A stretch of DNA of 64,000 nucleotides from DUML01 sp050949905 (lineage in GTDB: Bacteria; Bacillota; Desulfitobacteriia; Desulfitobacteriales; Syntrophobotulaceae): assembly GCA_050949905.1 (NCBI GenBank), contig JBMNGP010000005.1:434001-498000 (forward strand), written 5' to 3'. This document shows, in pieces, positions 52,046 to 61,410 of the stretch; the stretch's first letter is position 1; every line of letters begins with the position of its first letter. The notes under the pieces were generated by a model, which saw only the letters and a list, made by a program, of their open reading frames with translations, did not search any database and was not told the DNA's origin. Both the position numbers and the translations under genes were made by a program.

Positions 52046-54598
52046 ATGATGATGACACCAATGCTTAAGCAATACCAGGAAATAAAAAATAGAGTTCCGG
52101 GGGCTATTGTCTTTTTCCGGCTAGGCGACTTTTATGAAATGTTTGGCCAGGATGCGGAAATTGCCGCACCCCTTTTGGAAATAGCTCTGACAGCAAGAGA
52201 TGCCGGCAAAGGTACCAAAATACCCATGTGCGGGGTTCCTTATCATGCTGTGGATAGTTATTTGGCTAAAATGGTGGCTGCAGGCTATAAAGTAGCAATC
52301 TGTGAGCAAATGGAAGACCCGCAAACCAGCAAAGGTATTGTTAAAAGAGATATTGTCCGCATTGTTACTCCCGGAACACTTGATATTATTTCATCAGAAA
52401 CCGAAAACAATTATTTAGCATGTGTTTATAAGGAAAAAGAATGGGGCTTAGCTTATCTGGATATAACGACAGGTGATTTCCGCATAATGCAAACCCCTTC
52501 TTTACAAAACCTGCAAGCTGAACTCAATAGAATTGCTCCGGCTGAACTTGTCTTAGCCCAAGATTTTGTTTTTGAGGAATTATTTACGGAGTATTACCTA
52601 ACAAATATTGATAAAAACTGGTTTCGCAAAACCGGAGAATTTACTGCTAGATTTTCGGAGCAAAGCGAACTTTGGCAGCTGATGCCTATAGCAACAAAGG
52701 CAGCAGCAGGTTTATGGCAATATATTAAGCAAAGCATTCCTAATTCCGAACAAAATCATATTTTAAAAGTATCTGCATCCACTCAGAATTCAACTATGAT
52801 TTTAGATAAGTGGACAAGAAGAAATTTGGAATTGGTGCAGTCTATCAGAACGAATGATGAAAAAGGAACCTTATTTTCAATTCTCAATCAAACTAAAACG
52901 GCTTTCGGGGCTAGGCTTTTGAGAAATTGGATTCAGCAACCGCTGCTTGACCGCCAGTTTATTGAAGAACGCTTAGCCACTGTTCAAGAACTGACGGAAA
53001 ATACTTTTCTGCGTAAAGATTTACAAAAAGCCTTAGAAGCTGTTTATGACCTGGAACGTCTCTTAGGAAGAATTTCCCTAGGAAAAGCAAATGCCAAGGA
53101 TCTTTTAGCCTTGGCTGCAACCCTTGCCATCTTACCCCAAATCAGAACTATTATCAACGAAAATTCTTCGCAAACTCTAAAGAAGAACCTTGAATACCTT
53201 TCTGGGCTCGATGAACTGGCTGAGGAACTGACTGCTGCCATTAATCCTGAAGCTCCTTACTCGCTGAAAGAAGGAGAGATCATTAAAAGCGGCTATTCCC
53301 CCGAAGTTGATCATTTACGTTCCATTTCCTCCGGCGGGAGAGAATGGATTGCCCGCTTAGAACAACAGGAGAGGGAAAGAACTAAAATTAAATCCTTAAA
53401 AGTTGGCTATAATAAAGTGTTTGGTTATTATATAGAAGTCACTAATGCCAATGCTCACCTTGTACCGGACAATTACCAGAGAAAACAAACCTTGGTTAAT
53501 GCCGAACGTTTTATAACACCTGAGTTAAAAGAATATGAACAACAGGTCCTGCATGCTCAGGATAGATTAATAAACTTAGAATATGAACTTTTTAGTGAAA
53601 TAAAAGCCAAAGTTCTGGCTAAAGCTTCGGCGATTATGCGAGCTTCCCAATCCTTGGCAGAAATTGATGTTTTCGTTTCTTTGGCTGAAATTGCTGTACT
53701 CTATAATTATCATAAACCGGAATTAAGATCAGATGGTACAATTCTCATCCAAGAGGGAAGGCATCCTGTTGTAGAAAGGCTGACAGATAATTTTGTTCCT
53801 AATGACACATATTTAACTGCCAAGAAACACTTAGCTTTGATCACGGGCCCTAATATGGCTGGGAAATCAACTTATATGCGCCAAGTAGCTTTAATAGTAC
53901 TGATGGCGCAAATTGGTTCTTTTGTTCCGGCCCAAAGAGCATCAATTTCAGTGGTTGACTGCATTTATACCAGAGTCGGTGCTGCGGACAATTTGGCTGC
54001 AGGGCAAAGTACTTTCATGGTAGAAATGAATGAAGTGGCTCATATTATAAAAAATGCCACCAAAGATAGCCTTATAATCTTGGATGAAGTGGGCAGAGGA
54101 ACGGCGACTTTCGATGGCTTAAGCTTAGCCTGGGCAATTGCTGAATACCTTTTGGACAATGAATCCCTCCAAACTAAAACTCTTTTTGCTACCCACTATC
54201 ATGAATTAACTCAGCTGGAAGAACGCTATCCTGCCGCCTTTAACCTGCATGTAGCAGTTAAGGAACAAGGAGAAGATATTGTCTTTCTTCATAAGATCCT
54301 GCCAGGTAAAGCTGACCGCAGTTATGGGCTCCAAGTGGCTAAAATAGCCGGACTTCCTAAACCTCTTCTCCAAAGGGCGGCAGTAATCCTGGCTGAGCTG
54401 GAAAGATCCTCAACCCAGCAAAAAATTGTTAAGGCTGTTGATTCGCATTTCTTACAACCATCTTTGTTTGATAACAGTCAGACCCATCCACTTCTCAAAG
54501 AAATTGAAGAATTGGATATCGATAATTTGACACCTCGTCAAGCTTTGGATTATTTATATGACTTAGCTAACAGAATTCATAATTCCCAGATAATATAG
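52046..54598 (+). CDS. mutS: DNA mismatch repair protein MutS
   Basis: An 850-residue MutS1 protein that recognises mismatches. The N-terminal mismatch-binding domain has the Phe-x-Glu motif in FFRLGDFYEMF. The connector, lever and clamp domains follow. The ABC-type ATPase has Walker A GPNMAGKST at 601-609 and LIILDEVGRGTATFDG. Three ATG codons in a row (52046, 52049, 52052) could serve as start; AGAGG is 5-8 bases before. The operon goes on with two non-repair genes and then mutL. Confidence 0.97.
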   Translation: MMMTPMLKQYQEIKNRVPGAIVFFRLGDFYEMFGQDAEIAAPLLEIALTARDAGKGTKIPMCGVPYHAVDSYLAKMVAAGYKVAICEQMEDPQTSKGIVKRDIVRIVTPGTLDIISSETENNYLACVYKEKEWGLAYLDITTGDFRIMQTPSLQNLQAELNRIAPAELVLAQDFVFEELFTEYYLTNIDKNWFRKTGEFTARFSEQSELWQLMPIATKAAAGLWQYIKQSIPNSEQNHILKVSASTQNSTMILDKWTRRNLELVQSIRTNDEKGTLFSILNQTKTAFGARLLRNWIQQPLLDRQFIEERLATVQELTENTFLRKDLQKALEAVYDLERLLGRISLGKANAKDLLALAATLAILPQIRTIINENSSQTLKKNLEYLSGLDELAEELTAAINPEAPYSLKEGEIIKSGYSPEVDHLRSISSGGREWIARLEQQERERTKIKSLKVGYNKVFGYYIEVTNANAHLVPDNYQRKQTLVNAERFITPELKEYEQQVLHAQDRLINLEYELFSEIKAKVLAKASAIMRASQSLAEIDVFVSLAEIAVLYNYHKPELRSDGTILIQEGRHPVVERLTDNFVPNDTYLTAKKHLALITGPNMAGKSTYMRQVALIVLMAQIGSFVPAQRASISVVDCIYTRVGAADNLAAGQSTFMVEMNEVAHIIKNATKDSLIILDEVGRGTATFDGLSLAWAIAEYLLDNESLQTKTLFATHYHELTQLEERYPAAFNLHVAVKEQGEDIVFLHKILPGKADRSYGLQVAKIAGLPKPLLQRAAVILAELERSSTQQKIVKAVDSHFLQPSLFDNSQTHPLLKEIEELDIDNLTPRQALDYLYDLANRIHNSQII

Positions 54599-54656
54599 GG
54601 AAAATGTCGGGGTTTAGCCTTTAAAAAAATCTATAAAGTATTAGGGGGGAATTACT

Positions 54657-56354
54657 ATGGGCAGCATTATTGGGATTGATGTCGGCGGCACCTTTACCGA
54701 TGCCGTCCTAATTACCGGAACGAAGGTTGTTAAAACCGGAAAAATTCCTACCCAGGCGGATAATTTATTAGATACCATACTTAATGCCCTGGATTATCTA
54801 GGCCTGTCTGAGATTGATTCTCTGGAGCAGATCACTGTCAGCACTACTTTAATAACCAATGCCATTTTGCAGAAAAGATTGCCAGCGACAGATCTTATCC
54901 TTTTTCCGGGTTCAGGAATGAAACTATCTTCGTTGCCTTGGCCTGTAACATACCGTACTTTAAGCGGGGAATTAGATTATCGGGGAAGAGTAGTTACTCC
55001 TGTGAACCAAAGCGAATGGGAGAGCTTAGCTGATAATCTTTTAGACGATAATCCCAATCCGCGGGTTGCTATCGTCAGTAAGTTTTCTCATCGCAATAAT
55101 GTTTTTGAAAAAGAGTTAGCGGCTTATCTTCAAAATAGACTGCCGAATATTTCTCTTGCTTTGGGCAGTGAATGGGGTCAGGCCAATTTTTACCGCCGCA
55201 GTCTAACCACTTACCTTAATCTGGCCTGCAATAAAATGGCAACTGATTTTGCCAGTCAATTGCAAAATGCCCTGGAAACAAGAGGTTGTCAAGCACCGGT
55301 TCAGGTCCTAAAAGCTGATGGGGGGGTTCTGCCTCTTAAAAAAGTCAGGCCGGTGGAATCAATCTATTCCGGTCCTGCTGCCAGTGTTCTTGGCGCTTTA
55401 GCTTTAAGCGATTTCGCAAACTCTCACGCTGCCGAAAACTCTTATATTGTTGTAGACGTGGGAGGCACAACCACCGATATTGGCTTAGTTCTATCCGGTA
55501 AGCCTCTAATAAGCTCTCGCGGAGCTCAAATTGGCTCTTTTTTAACCAGTGTCCGTTCGCTCGCCGTGCGTTCCATCCCTGTTGGCGGTGATTCAGCAGT
55601 GCTTAAGGGCAATGGTGGTATTGTCCTAGCCGATCACCGTCTTGGTCCCGCGTATTGCCTGGGGGGAACAACCCCTACTCCTACGGATGCAATGTGCTAT
55701 TTAGGCCTTATTGCTTATGGCAATTATAACAAAGCCGAGCAAGCTTTAAACAGTCTCTTGCCACCAAATCAACAAGACAGGAAATCCCGCCAAAGAGTTG
55801 CCGAACAAATCATTAATTTAATGACCGCAAAAATAGCCTGGGCTGTTGAACAGCTCTTAGAGGAATGGCGTTCTGAACCTGCTTATAAAATCTGGGAAGT
55901 TATAAACAAGCCCAAAACTCAGAAGTTCCAAATCCAGTTAAGTGGGGGAGGGGCCGAAGGGATTGTCTCGGCCTTGGAAGAACGGCTCCAAACCAAAGTT
56001 AGTTGGACTACTTTATCACCAGTTTCCAACGCTATAGGAGCCGCTTTAGCCAAGCCTACTTTTTCCTGGACTTTAAACCTTGATACATATCTATCCCGCT
56101 ACCGAATTGAAGAAACGGGGGAACAGGGCAGCTGGACCGGCTCCAAAAAACCACATCGGGAAGTGGAAAAGTTTCTGTTTGATTTAGCTCAGCAACAAGG
56201 AGATAGTATGGGAATCAATGTGGAAAGCCTGGAAATAGAACCTTTCGACTATTTTCCCTTAGTAGAAGGTTATCACACCGTAGGACAAATAATTCGCGGT
56301 TCAGTCCATGTACCGCCAGGTGTAATACATTCTTTGGCCAAGGGGGTTAAATAA
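54657..56354 (+). CDS. Hydantoinase/oxoprolinase-family protein (HyuA-like)
   Basis: A 565-residue protein of the ASKHA fold. The N-terminal phosphate-binding loop is in IGIDVGGTFTDAVLI and the second in VVDVGGTTTDIGLV, with GGDSAV and GGGAEGIV beyond. Known family members open cyclic imides with ATP (5-oxoprolinase, hydantoinases) or carboxylate ketones. It is shorter than the usual HyuA of about 680 residues, and no HyuB subunit gene is present. GGGGGG precedes ATG 54657. Its stop overlaps the next start as TAATG, so it is coupled to the HDAC-like gene. Substrate unknown. Confidence 0.85.
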   Translation: MGSIIGIDVGGTFTDAVLITGTKVVKTGKIPTQADNLLDTILNALDYLGLSEIDSLEQITVSTTLITNAILQKRLPATDLILFPGSGMKLSSLPWPVTYRTLSGELDYRGRVVTPVNQSEWESLADNLLDDNPNPRVAIVSKFSHRNNVFEKELAAYLQNRLPNISLALGSEWGQANFYRRSLTTYLNLACNKMATDFASQLQNALETRGCQAPVQVLKADGGVLPLKKVRPVESIYSGPAASVLGALALSDFANSHAAENSYIVVDVGGTTTDIGLVLSGKPLISSRGAQIGSFLTSVRSLAVRSIPVGGDSAVLKGNGGIVLADHRLGPAYCLGGTTPTPTDAMCYLGLIAYGNYNKAEQALNSLLPPNQQDRKSRQRVAEQIINLMTAKIAWAVEQLLEEWRSEPAYKIWEVINKPKTQKFQIQLSGGGAEGIVSALEERLQTKVSWTTLSPVSNAIGAALAKPTFSWTLNLDTYLSRYRIEETGEQGSWTGSKKPHREVEKFLFDLAQQQGDSMGINVESLEIEPFDYFPLVEGYHTVGQIIRGSVHVPPGVIHSLAKGVK

Positions 56355-57685
56355 TGAAAAAGACCGGTATTATTTTTTTTCCTGCTTTTGATTGGTCACT
56401 GGGTGAAACTCATCCTGAAAGGGAGGAGCGCTTACTCTATACCCAGGAGCAAATCTTCGAAGAAGGAATAATGGATTTACCCCAGATCAAACAATATACC
56501 CCTCAAATTGGTGACCTTTTTGATGTTTTAAGGACTCAGGCCGTTTTTCCCGAGCCAGGTGTACACAACCTTGAGGCGCATTTAATTGCAGTTGGCAGTT
56601 CGTTAATTTTGGGAAAAGCCCTAATGGATCAGGAAATAAATAATGGTTTTGCCCTGGTTCGTCCTCCCGGCCACCATTCCGGGGCAATTGTTTGGGGCAA
56701 TCGGGGTTTTTGTACTCTAAACAATGAGGCAATTCTTGTTAACCATCTACGGGCAAATTACGGAATAAAAAAAGTGGCCATCATTGATACCGATGTCCAT
56801 CATGGCGATGGCACCCAGGACATCTTTTATCACGATCCCAATGTACTTTGTATCTCCATCCATCAGGACGGCAGGACTTTGTACCCGGGAACCGGCTTTA
56901 CGGAGGAAAAAGGAGGGCCTAATGCCTGGGAAACTACTTTAAATATCCCACTTGTCCCGGGAGTAGGAGACGAAGGTTTTCTTTATGCTCTGGAAAATTG
57001 GGTTCTGCCCCGAATTCAGGAATTTAAACCGGATCTTATTATTAATTCCGCCGGCCAGGATAATCATTTTACGGATCCTCTGGCTTCCATGAATGTCTCC
57101 GCGCAAGGATACGGCCGCATAACAGAACTAATCCAGCCTGATTTAGCCGTTCTGGAAGGCGGTTATTCTATCCAAGGGGCGCTGCCTTATGTCAATATGG
57201 CTATTCTCCTGGCGCTAGCCGGAGAGGACTATTCAGGGGTTATTGAACTGCAAAAAAATAAGCGACAAGTAATAGGTGGCACATCTTTTCGCTCCTACTT
57301 AAAGAATTTGCAACACCAACATGATAGTACTAAGCCGGCTTGGGATTATCGGAAGGAAAAGTTCCTACCCGAGGGTACCTGGGTTTACCGCGAAAAAAGT
57401 ATCTACTACGATACCGATTGGTTTCAAGAACAGCGGCAGGAATATATCCGCCAATGCCGGCACTGTGGAGGTACCGTTCTGATAATAACACAAAATCTCC
57501 AAACCTATTCCCGAGCCGTTTTAGTAAGGATTCCCTTTGAGGCTTGCTCAGCCTGTTGTCAAGCCGGCTATGACTTACTGGAAGAATTTAAGTCCAAAGA
57601 AAAAATAGTGCTGCTCCAAAATCAAGCGCAAAACGAAGTCCATTTTTGGAAAGATAACAGGGAAGTGAGATCTTTTGAATCCTAA
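56354..57685 (+). CDS. Histone-deacetylase-family protein with C-terminal zinc-ribbon-like tail
   Basis: A 443-residue class I/II-type deacetylase. The catalytic His pair is in RPPGHHSG; zinc ligands are in DTDVHHGDG and the Asp of FTDPLAS; the transition-state Tyr is in LEGGYS. Bacterial relatives deacetylate acetyl-CoA synthetase (AcuC), acetylpolyamines or other amides. About 120 residues beyond the usual C-terminus end in two paired-cysteine motifs (CRHC and CSACC) spaced like a zinc ribbon. It is translated in step with the HyuA-like gene (TAATG) and overlaps mutL by 11 bases. Target is unknown. Confidence 0.9.
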   Translation: MKKTGIIFFPAFDWSLGETHPEREERLLYTQEQIFEEGIMDLPQIKQYTPQIGDLFDVLRTQAVFPEPGVHNLEAHLIAVGSSLILGKALMDQEINNGFALVRPPGHHSGAIVWGNRGFCTLNNEAILVNHLRANYGIKKVAIIDTDVHHGDGTQDIFYHDPNVLCISIHQDGRTLYPGTGFTEEKGGPNAWETTLNIPLVPGVGDEGFLYALENWVLPRIQEFKPDLIINSAGQDNHFTDPLASMNVSAQGYGRITELIQPDLAVLEGGYSIQGALPYVNMAILLALAGEDYSGVIELQKNKRQVIGGTSFRSYLKNLQHQHDSTKPAWDYRKEKFLPEGTWVYREKSIYYDTDWFQEQRQEYIRQCRHCGGTVLIITQNLQTYSRAVLVRIPFEACSACCQAGYDLLEEFKSKEKIVLLQNQAQNEVHFWKDNREVRSFES

Positions 57686-59570
57686 AATCAAAATCCTGGA
57701 TCAACATTCAATTAACCAGATTGCCGCAGGAGAAGTTGTAGAACGACCTCTTTCCGTTGTTAAGGAATTAATCGAAAACTCTCTGGACGCTTCGGCCCGC
57801 AAGATAGATATAACGGTTCAAGGAGGAGGAACGTCCTTCATCAAAATTAAAGATGACGGAAGCGGTATTCATTCCACGGATCTTCCTTTAGCTATCCAAC
57901 CTCATGCCACAAGTAAAATTGAATCAATATCTGACCTGGCAACGCTCAATACTCTCGGCTTTCGGGGAGAAGCCCTGGCTAGCATTGCTTCCGTTTCCCG
58001 GCTTACTATTCTATCTCGTCCGGCAGAGGAATTATCCGGATATGAAATAATAACCGAAGCGGGCTCAGTCCTGGAGGCTAAGGAAGTAGGGTGCCCGCCC
58101 GGTACCACCGTAATTGTTAGGGACTTATTTTTCAACACCCCTGCTCGGCTGAAATTCTTACGTTCCGACAATACTGAATTTGGTCTAATCTCGGATATGG
58201 TCAGCAAGTTAGCACTGGCTCGACCAGATGTTGCTTTTGCTTTGCGTCACCCCAACAATCTTATTTTAAATACTCCCGGTACAGGTAACCTCCTGGATGC
58301 AATTGCGATGGTTTTAGGTAGCGAGACCGCCAGAAAATTGCTTGCCGTAAGCTACCAAGATGAAAGCTTGCAAATCCAAGGTTTTATTAGCCCGCCAAGT
58401 TTAGTTAGATCATCTTTAAATGCTGTTACTTTTTTAGTTAATGGCCGAGTGATTCGTTCCCAGCTTTTAAATCAAGCTTTAAAAGAAGGATACTATACTT
58501 TAATTCCAACTGGAACATACCCACTAGCCGTCTTGTCTTTAACAATGCCCCCGGCTAATTACGATGTTAATGTTCATCCTGCCAAATTGGCCATTAAGTT
58601 TAAGGACGAAAAAGAAATTAAAGATAAGATAACCACTATTGTTCGCAAGTGTTTGTTAACTCCTAACTCTATTCAAAGGATTACTCTTGGAAAACAGAAA
58701 CACTCTCAACCCGCTGCCGCAGAACATTGGAACGATTTAAAAACTCCGACGATAGGACATAACCTTTCATTATTTAAAGGATACCAAGTCCAAAAGAAGG
58801 AAATAAGTATTCAGAAGCAACTAGAAGCCCAAAAACAAAAAGATTTCTCCGGCCAAAATTTAAGCGAAGATAATCCTGCTCCGCAAAAAATTGCCGAGCC
58901 CAATGTTTTGCTCTCTGCAGACTCATTTTCTGCTCCCCCTCTAAGTAATCCGGAATCTACTCAGGAGGCAAACCAGCAAAATCCAGCTTATAAGTTTGCT
59001 GAGTTAAGAGCGCTAAGCCAAGTATTCAATACCTATATTTTGGCCACCGATGAGAAAAGCCTGTATATCATAGATCAGCATGCTGCCCATGAGCGGATAA
59101 GGTATGATCAACTCAACAGGCGCCTGCAAGAAAGTAAAGCATCCAGTCAAACCCTCTTAATGCCGGAAACTATTGATCTTACACCACAGGAAGAAAGTAT
59201 TTTGTTGGAATACTTTAGCGATCTCCATGAAATGGGCTTTATAATCGAACATTTTGGGGAAAGAACTTATTTTTTAAGAGGTGTGCCCTTTTGGCCTGAC
59301 CTTCATAATCCGGGAATGCTTTTACGAATGTTCCTGGATGAAATCCTTACAAACTCAAACCGGCCAACGATTGAGAAACTACTTGAGCAATGGATTTTTA
59401 TACTTGCTTGCCGCTCAGCTGTGAAAAGCCAAGATAAATTAACCCTGCAGGAAATGGATGCCCTCCTCCAACAATTGGGTGCGACTCTTAATCCCTATAC
59501 TTGCCCCCATGGCCGGCCAACTATAATCGAAATCCCTAAACAGGAATTGGAGAAACGTTTTCATAGGTAA
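57675..59570 (+). CDS. mutL: DNA mismatch repair protein MutL
   Basis: A 631-residue MutL. The GHKL ATPase is N-terminal with IAAGEVVERPLSVVKELIENSLDA and GFRGEALASI. A variable linker (about 340-440) leads to the C-terminal endonuclease domain with DQHAAHERIRYD, ACRSAVKS and CPHGRPT. The last acidic position of the endonuclease motif is Asp where Glu is usual. It should nick the unmethylated-independent daughter strand in response to MutS. The start is TTG 57675, inside the end of the previous gene. It ends one base before the convergent M14 gene. Confidence 0.97.
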   Translation: MNPKIKILDQHSINQIAAGEVVERPLSVVKELIENSLDASARKIDITVQGGGTSFIKIKDDGSGIHSTDLPLAIQPHATSKIESISDLATLNTLGFRGEALASIASVSRLTILSRPAEELSGYEIITEAGSVLEAKEVGCPPGTTVIVRDLFFNTPARLKFLRSDNTEFGLISDMVSKLALARPDVAFALRHPNNLILNTPGTGNLLDAIAMVLGSETARKLLAVSYQDESLQIQGFISPPSLVRSSLNAVTFLVNGRVIRSQLLNQALKEGYYTLIPTGTYPLAVLSLTMPPANYDVNVHPAKLAIKFKDEKEIKDKITTIVRKCLLTPNSIQRITLGKQKHSQPAAAEHWNDLKTPTIGHNLSLFKGYQVQKKEISIQKQLEAQKQKDFSGQNLSEDNPAPQKIAEPNVLLSADSFSAPPLSNPESTQEANQQNPAYKFAELRALSQVFNTYILATDEKSLYIIDQHAAHERIRYDQLNRRLQESKASSQTLLMPETIDLTPQEESILLEYFSDLHEMGFIIEHFGERTYFLRGVPFWPDLHNPGMLLRMFLDEILTNSNRPTIEKLLEQWIFILACRSAVKSQDKLTLQEMDALLQQLGATLNPYTCPHGRPTIIEIPKQELEKRFHR

Positions 59571-60485
59571 CTAGACCGTGAGGCCGGTTAACATTATGCT
59601 GCCTGCCTTTGCCCAGATTGACCAGAATTGACTAAGAGGCAAAGGGTTTTGACCCAGGCCGCATTCCACAGTAAACCCTGGCCTTCGCCATTTGTAAATA
59701 AACCAATCTTTATAACCGGCATCGCTAAGAACATAACGAATTGCTCTGTAACCGCTTTTCTTCTGAAACTTCCTGACAATTATCTGTGATTCCGGCGGTT
59801 CTAAATTTTCATATCCCCAATATATTTCTTCACCCTGGGCATGAAAAGCAATAACCATTTGGAAATCATTCTCCTCAGTAAAGTCAGCCATTGCTTTAGC
59901 TTCCGGTTCGGAGAGAGGGGAGGAACCCGGGTAATTTAAAGGCGCAGGCCCTTTGGTTTCCCGCCTGTTATATTCTCTCTCCCAATTAGCCGGGAACTGA
60001 TCATTTAAGTCTACCCCCCTGATGTTAGCTTTCCAATTTTTAAAATTAGTAGAGCCCTGATTGGCTTTTAGCACCAGCCGGTAATAAGGGTTATTATCTG
60101 CTAAAAAACCATTTTGCACCAAATCAACCCCGTCCGGGTTGACCATAGGGACAATCCACAGAGAAGTTTTTTTATAGATTTCCGGAACATTTACTCCGCC
60201 CAGGGATTTCCCTAAACTGTTTGCTTCTAAGTATTTCTCGATAAAAACCATTAATAATAGGCTAGTGATCCATTCATTAGCATGAAAGGAACCATTATAG
60301 TGGATTTGTTTAGATCCTGTTCCTACTTTTACAGCAGGAATGGAACGTCCCAGAACACTTTTGCCGATATTAACAATTTCCATTTCCGGGAAAACATTTT
60401 TTAATTTTCCTAGATCATCTAACATGTTGCTATGACTATAGCCGGCTTGAACCTTAACAATTTGACAGTAACCCTTTTGACTCAT
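59571..60485 (-). CDS. M14-family peptidase, gamma-D-glutamyl-L-diamino-acid endopeptidase type
   Basis: A 304-residue zinc carboxypeptidase-fold enzyme. Zinc ligands are HANE in NGSFHANEW and the His in IAFHAQGEEI; the catalytic Glu is in FTVECGLGQNPLP. The sequence is closest in character to Bacillus YqgT/ENP1-like enzymes that cut the gamma-D-Glu-diamino-acid bond of peptidoglycan peptides. It lacks both a signal peptide and the LysM domains of secreted relatives, so it may recycle wall peptides or act in the spore mother cell. It meets mutL tail to tail. Confidence 0.88.
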   Translation of the reverse strand: MSQKGYCQIVKVQAGYSHSNMLDDLGKLKNVFPEMEIVNIGKSVLGRSIPAVKVGTGSKQIHYNGSFHANEWITSLLLMVFIEKYLEANSLGKSLGGVNVPEIYKKTSLWIVPMVNPDGVDLVQNGFLADNNPYYRLVLKANQGSTNFKNWKANIRGVDLNDQFPANWEREYNRRETKGPAPLNYPGSSPLSEPEAKAMADFTEENDFQMVIAFHAQGEEIYWGYENLEPPESQIIVRKFQKKSGYRAIRYVLSDAGYKDWFIYKWRRPGFTVECGLGQNPLPLSQFWSIWAKAGSIMLTGLTV

Positions 60486-60571
60486 ATGTACCTATCCTTC
60501 CCGCCAAAGAATAGTTTTCTCTTCGGCAATTTAGTCAATACTATTACTATCTTATTCAAAGGATCTGAAAC

Positions 60572-61396
60572 ATGTTATTTAATCCTCACCCCTTAACAGT
60601 TGCTTATAAGTTCTCCGGACAAAAACAGCTTCATTTGCTAAAAAGATTAAGCAATACTTACGGGATAAAATTCATTCCACTGGAGTCCTGCCAGGACTCG
60701 CCTGAAGTCTACCCCTTACTAAGAATTACGAAAAATTATTTCTATCTAGAACATAATGGCCAAACACTTTTTTTTCATCCAAGTATGGCTTTGCTGAGAA
60801 TGATTAATATTAAACGAGGCCTAGGGGACAGGTTTTTAGAAGCAGCTGGTTTGGCTAAAGATGATACTTTGCTCGATGCCACCCTAGGATTAGGTTCTGA
60901 TGCTCTCATTGCCTCTTGGGCTGTCGGAGAAAAGGGGAAAATAATAGCCTTGGAATACTCGCCCCTAATCTTTCTTTTGGTGAAAGAAGGTTTAGAACGC
61001 TTAGCCGCACAGCCCCTTCCCAGAGTAAAGAATACTGAAAAGAAAGAAGCCTGGTTAGAATTAGCCAAAGCTTCCTCTCGGATTAAAGTGCTGTGCGCTG
61101 ACCATAAAAGCTATCTGCAAACTTTTCCTGATTCCTCAGTAGATGTTATTTATTTTGACCCTATGTTCCGAGTTACCGTCAAAAGTTCCTCGGCCATTAA
61201 ACCTTTAAAAGCCTGGTCCTGCCCTGACCCTTTAACTCCTGAAACAATTAAGGAAGCCTGTCGCGTTGCCAGGAAAAGAATTGTCCTTAAAGAACGCAGA
61301 CATGGCAGCGAATTTAGGAGATTAGGGTTCAAACTGCTCGAAGGAAGCCCCTACAGTTCCATAGGCTTTGGAATCATCAATCTCACTACATCATAA
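60572..61396 (+). CDS. RsmJ-like SAM-dependent methyltransferase
   Basis: A 274-residue class I methyltransferase. The SAM-binding loop is LLDATLGLGSDALIASW near 97-113, then ALEYSPLI, and a DVIYFDPMF catalytic-type motif. The PF04445 (RsmJ/YhiQ) pattern matches; in E. coli RsmJ methylates G1516 of 16S rRNA, but this protein is diverged and the target is inferred. It lies 14 bases before miaA, as the first gene of an RNA-modification and Hfq group. Confidence 0.78.
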   Translation: MLFNPHPLTVAYKFSGQKQLHLLKRLSNTYGIKFIPLESCQDSPEVYPLLRITKNYFYLEHNGQTLFFHPSMALLRMINIKRGLGDRFLEAAGLAKDDTLLDATLGLGSDALIASWAVGEKGKIIALEYSPLIFLLVKEGLERLAAQPLPRVKNTEKKEAWLELAKASSRIKVLCADHKSYLQTFPDSSVDVIYFDPMFRVTVKSSSAIKPLKAWSCPDPLTPETIKEACRVARKRIVLKERRHGSEFRRLGFKLLEGSPYSSIGFGIINLTTS

Positions 61397-61410
61397 AAGG
61401 GGGAAAAACC

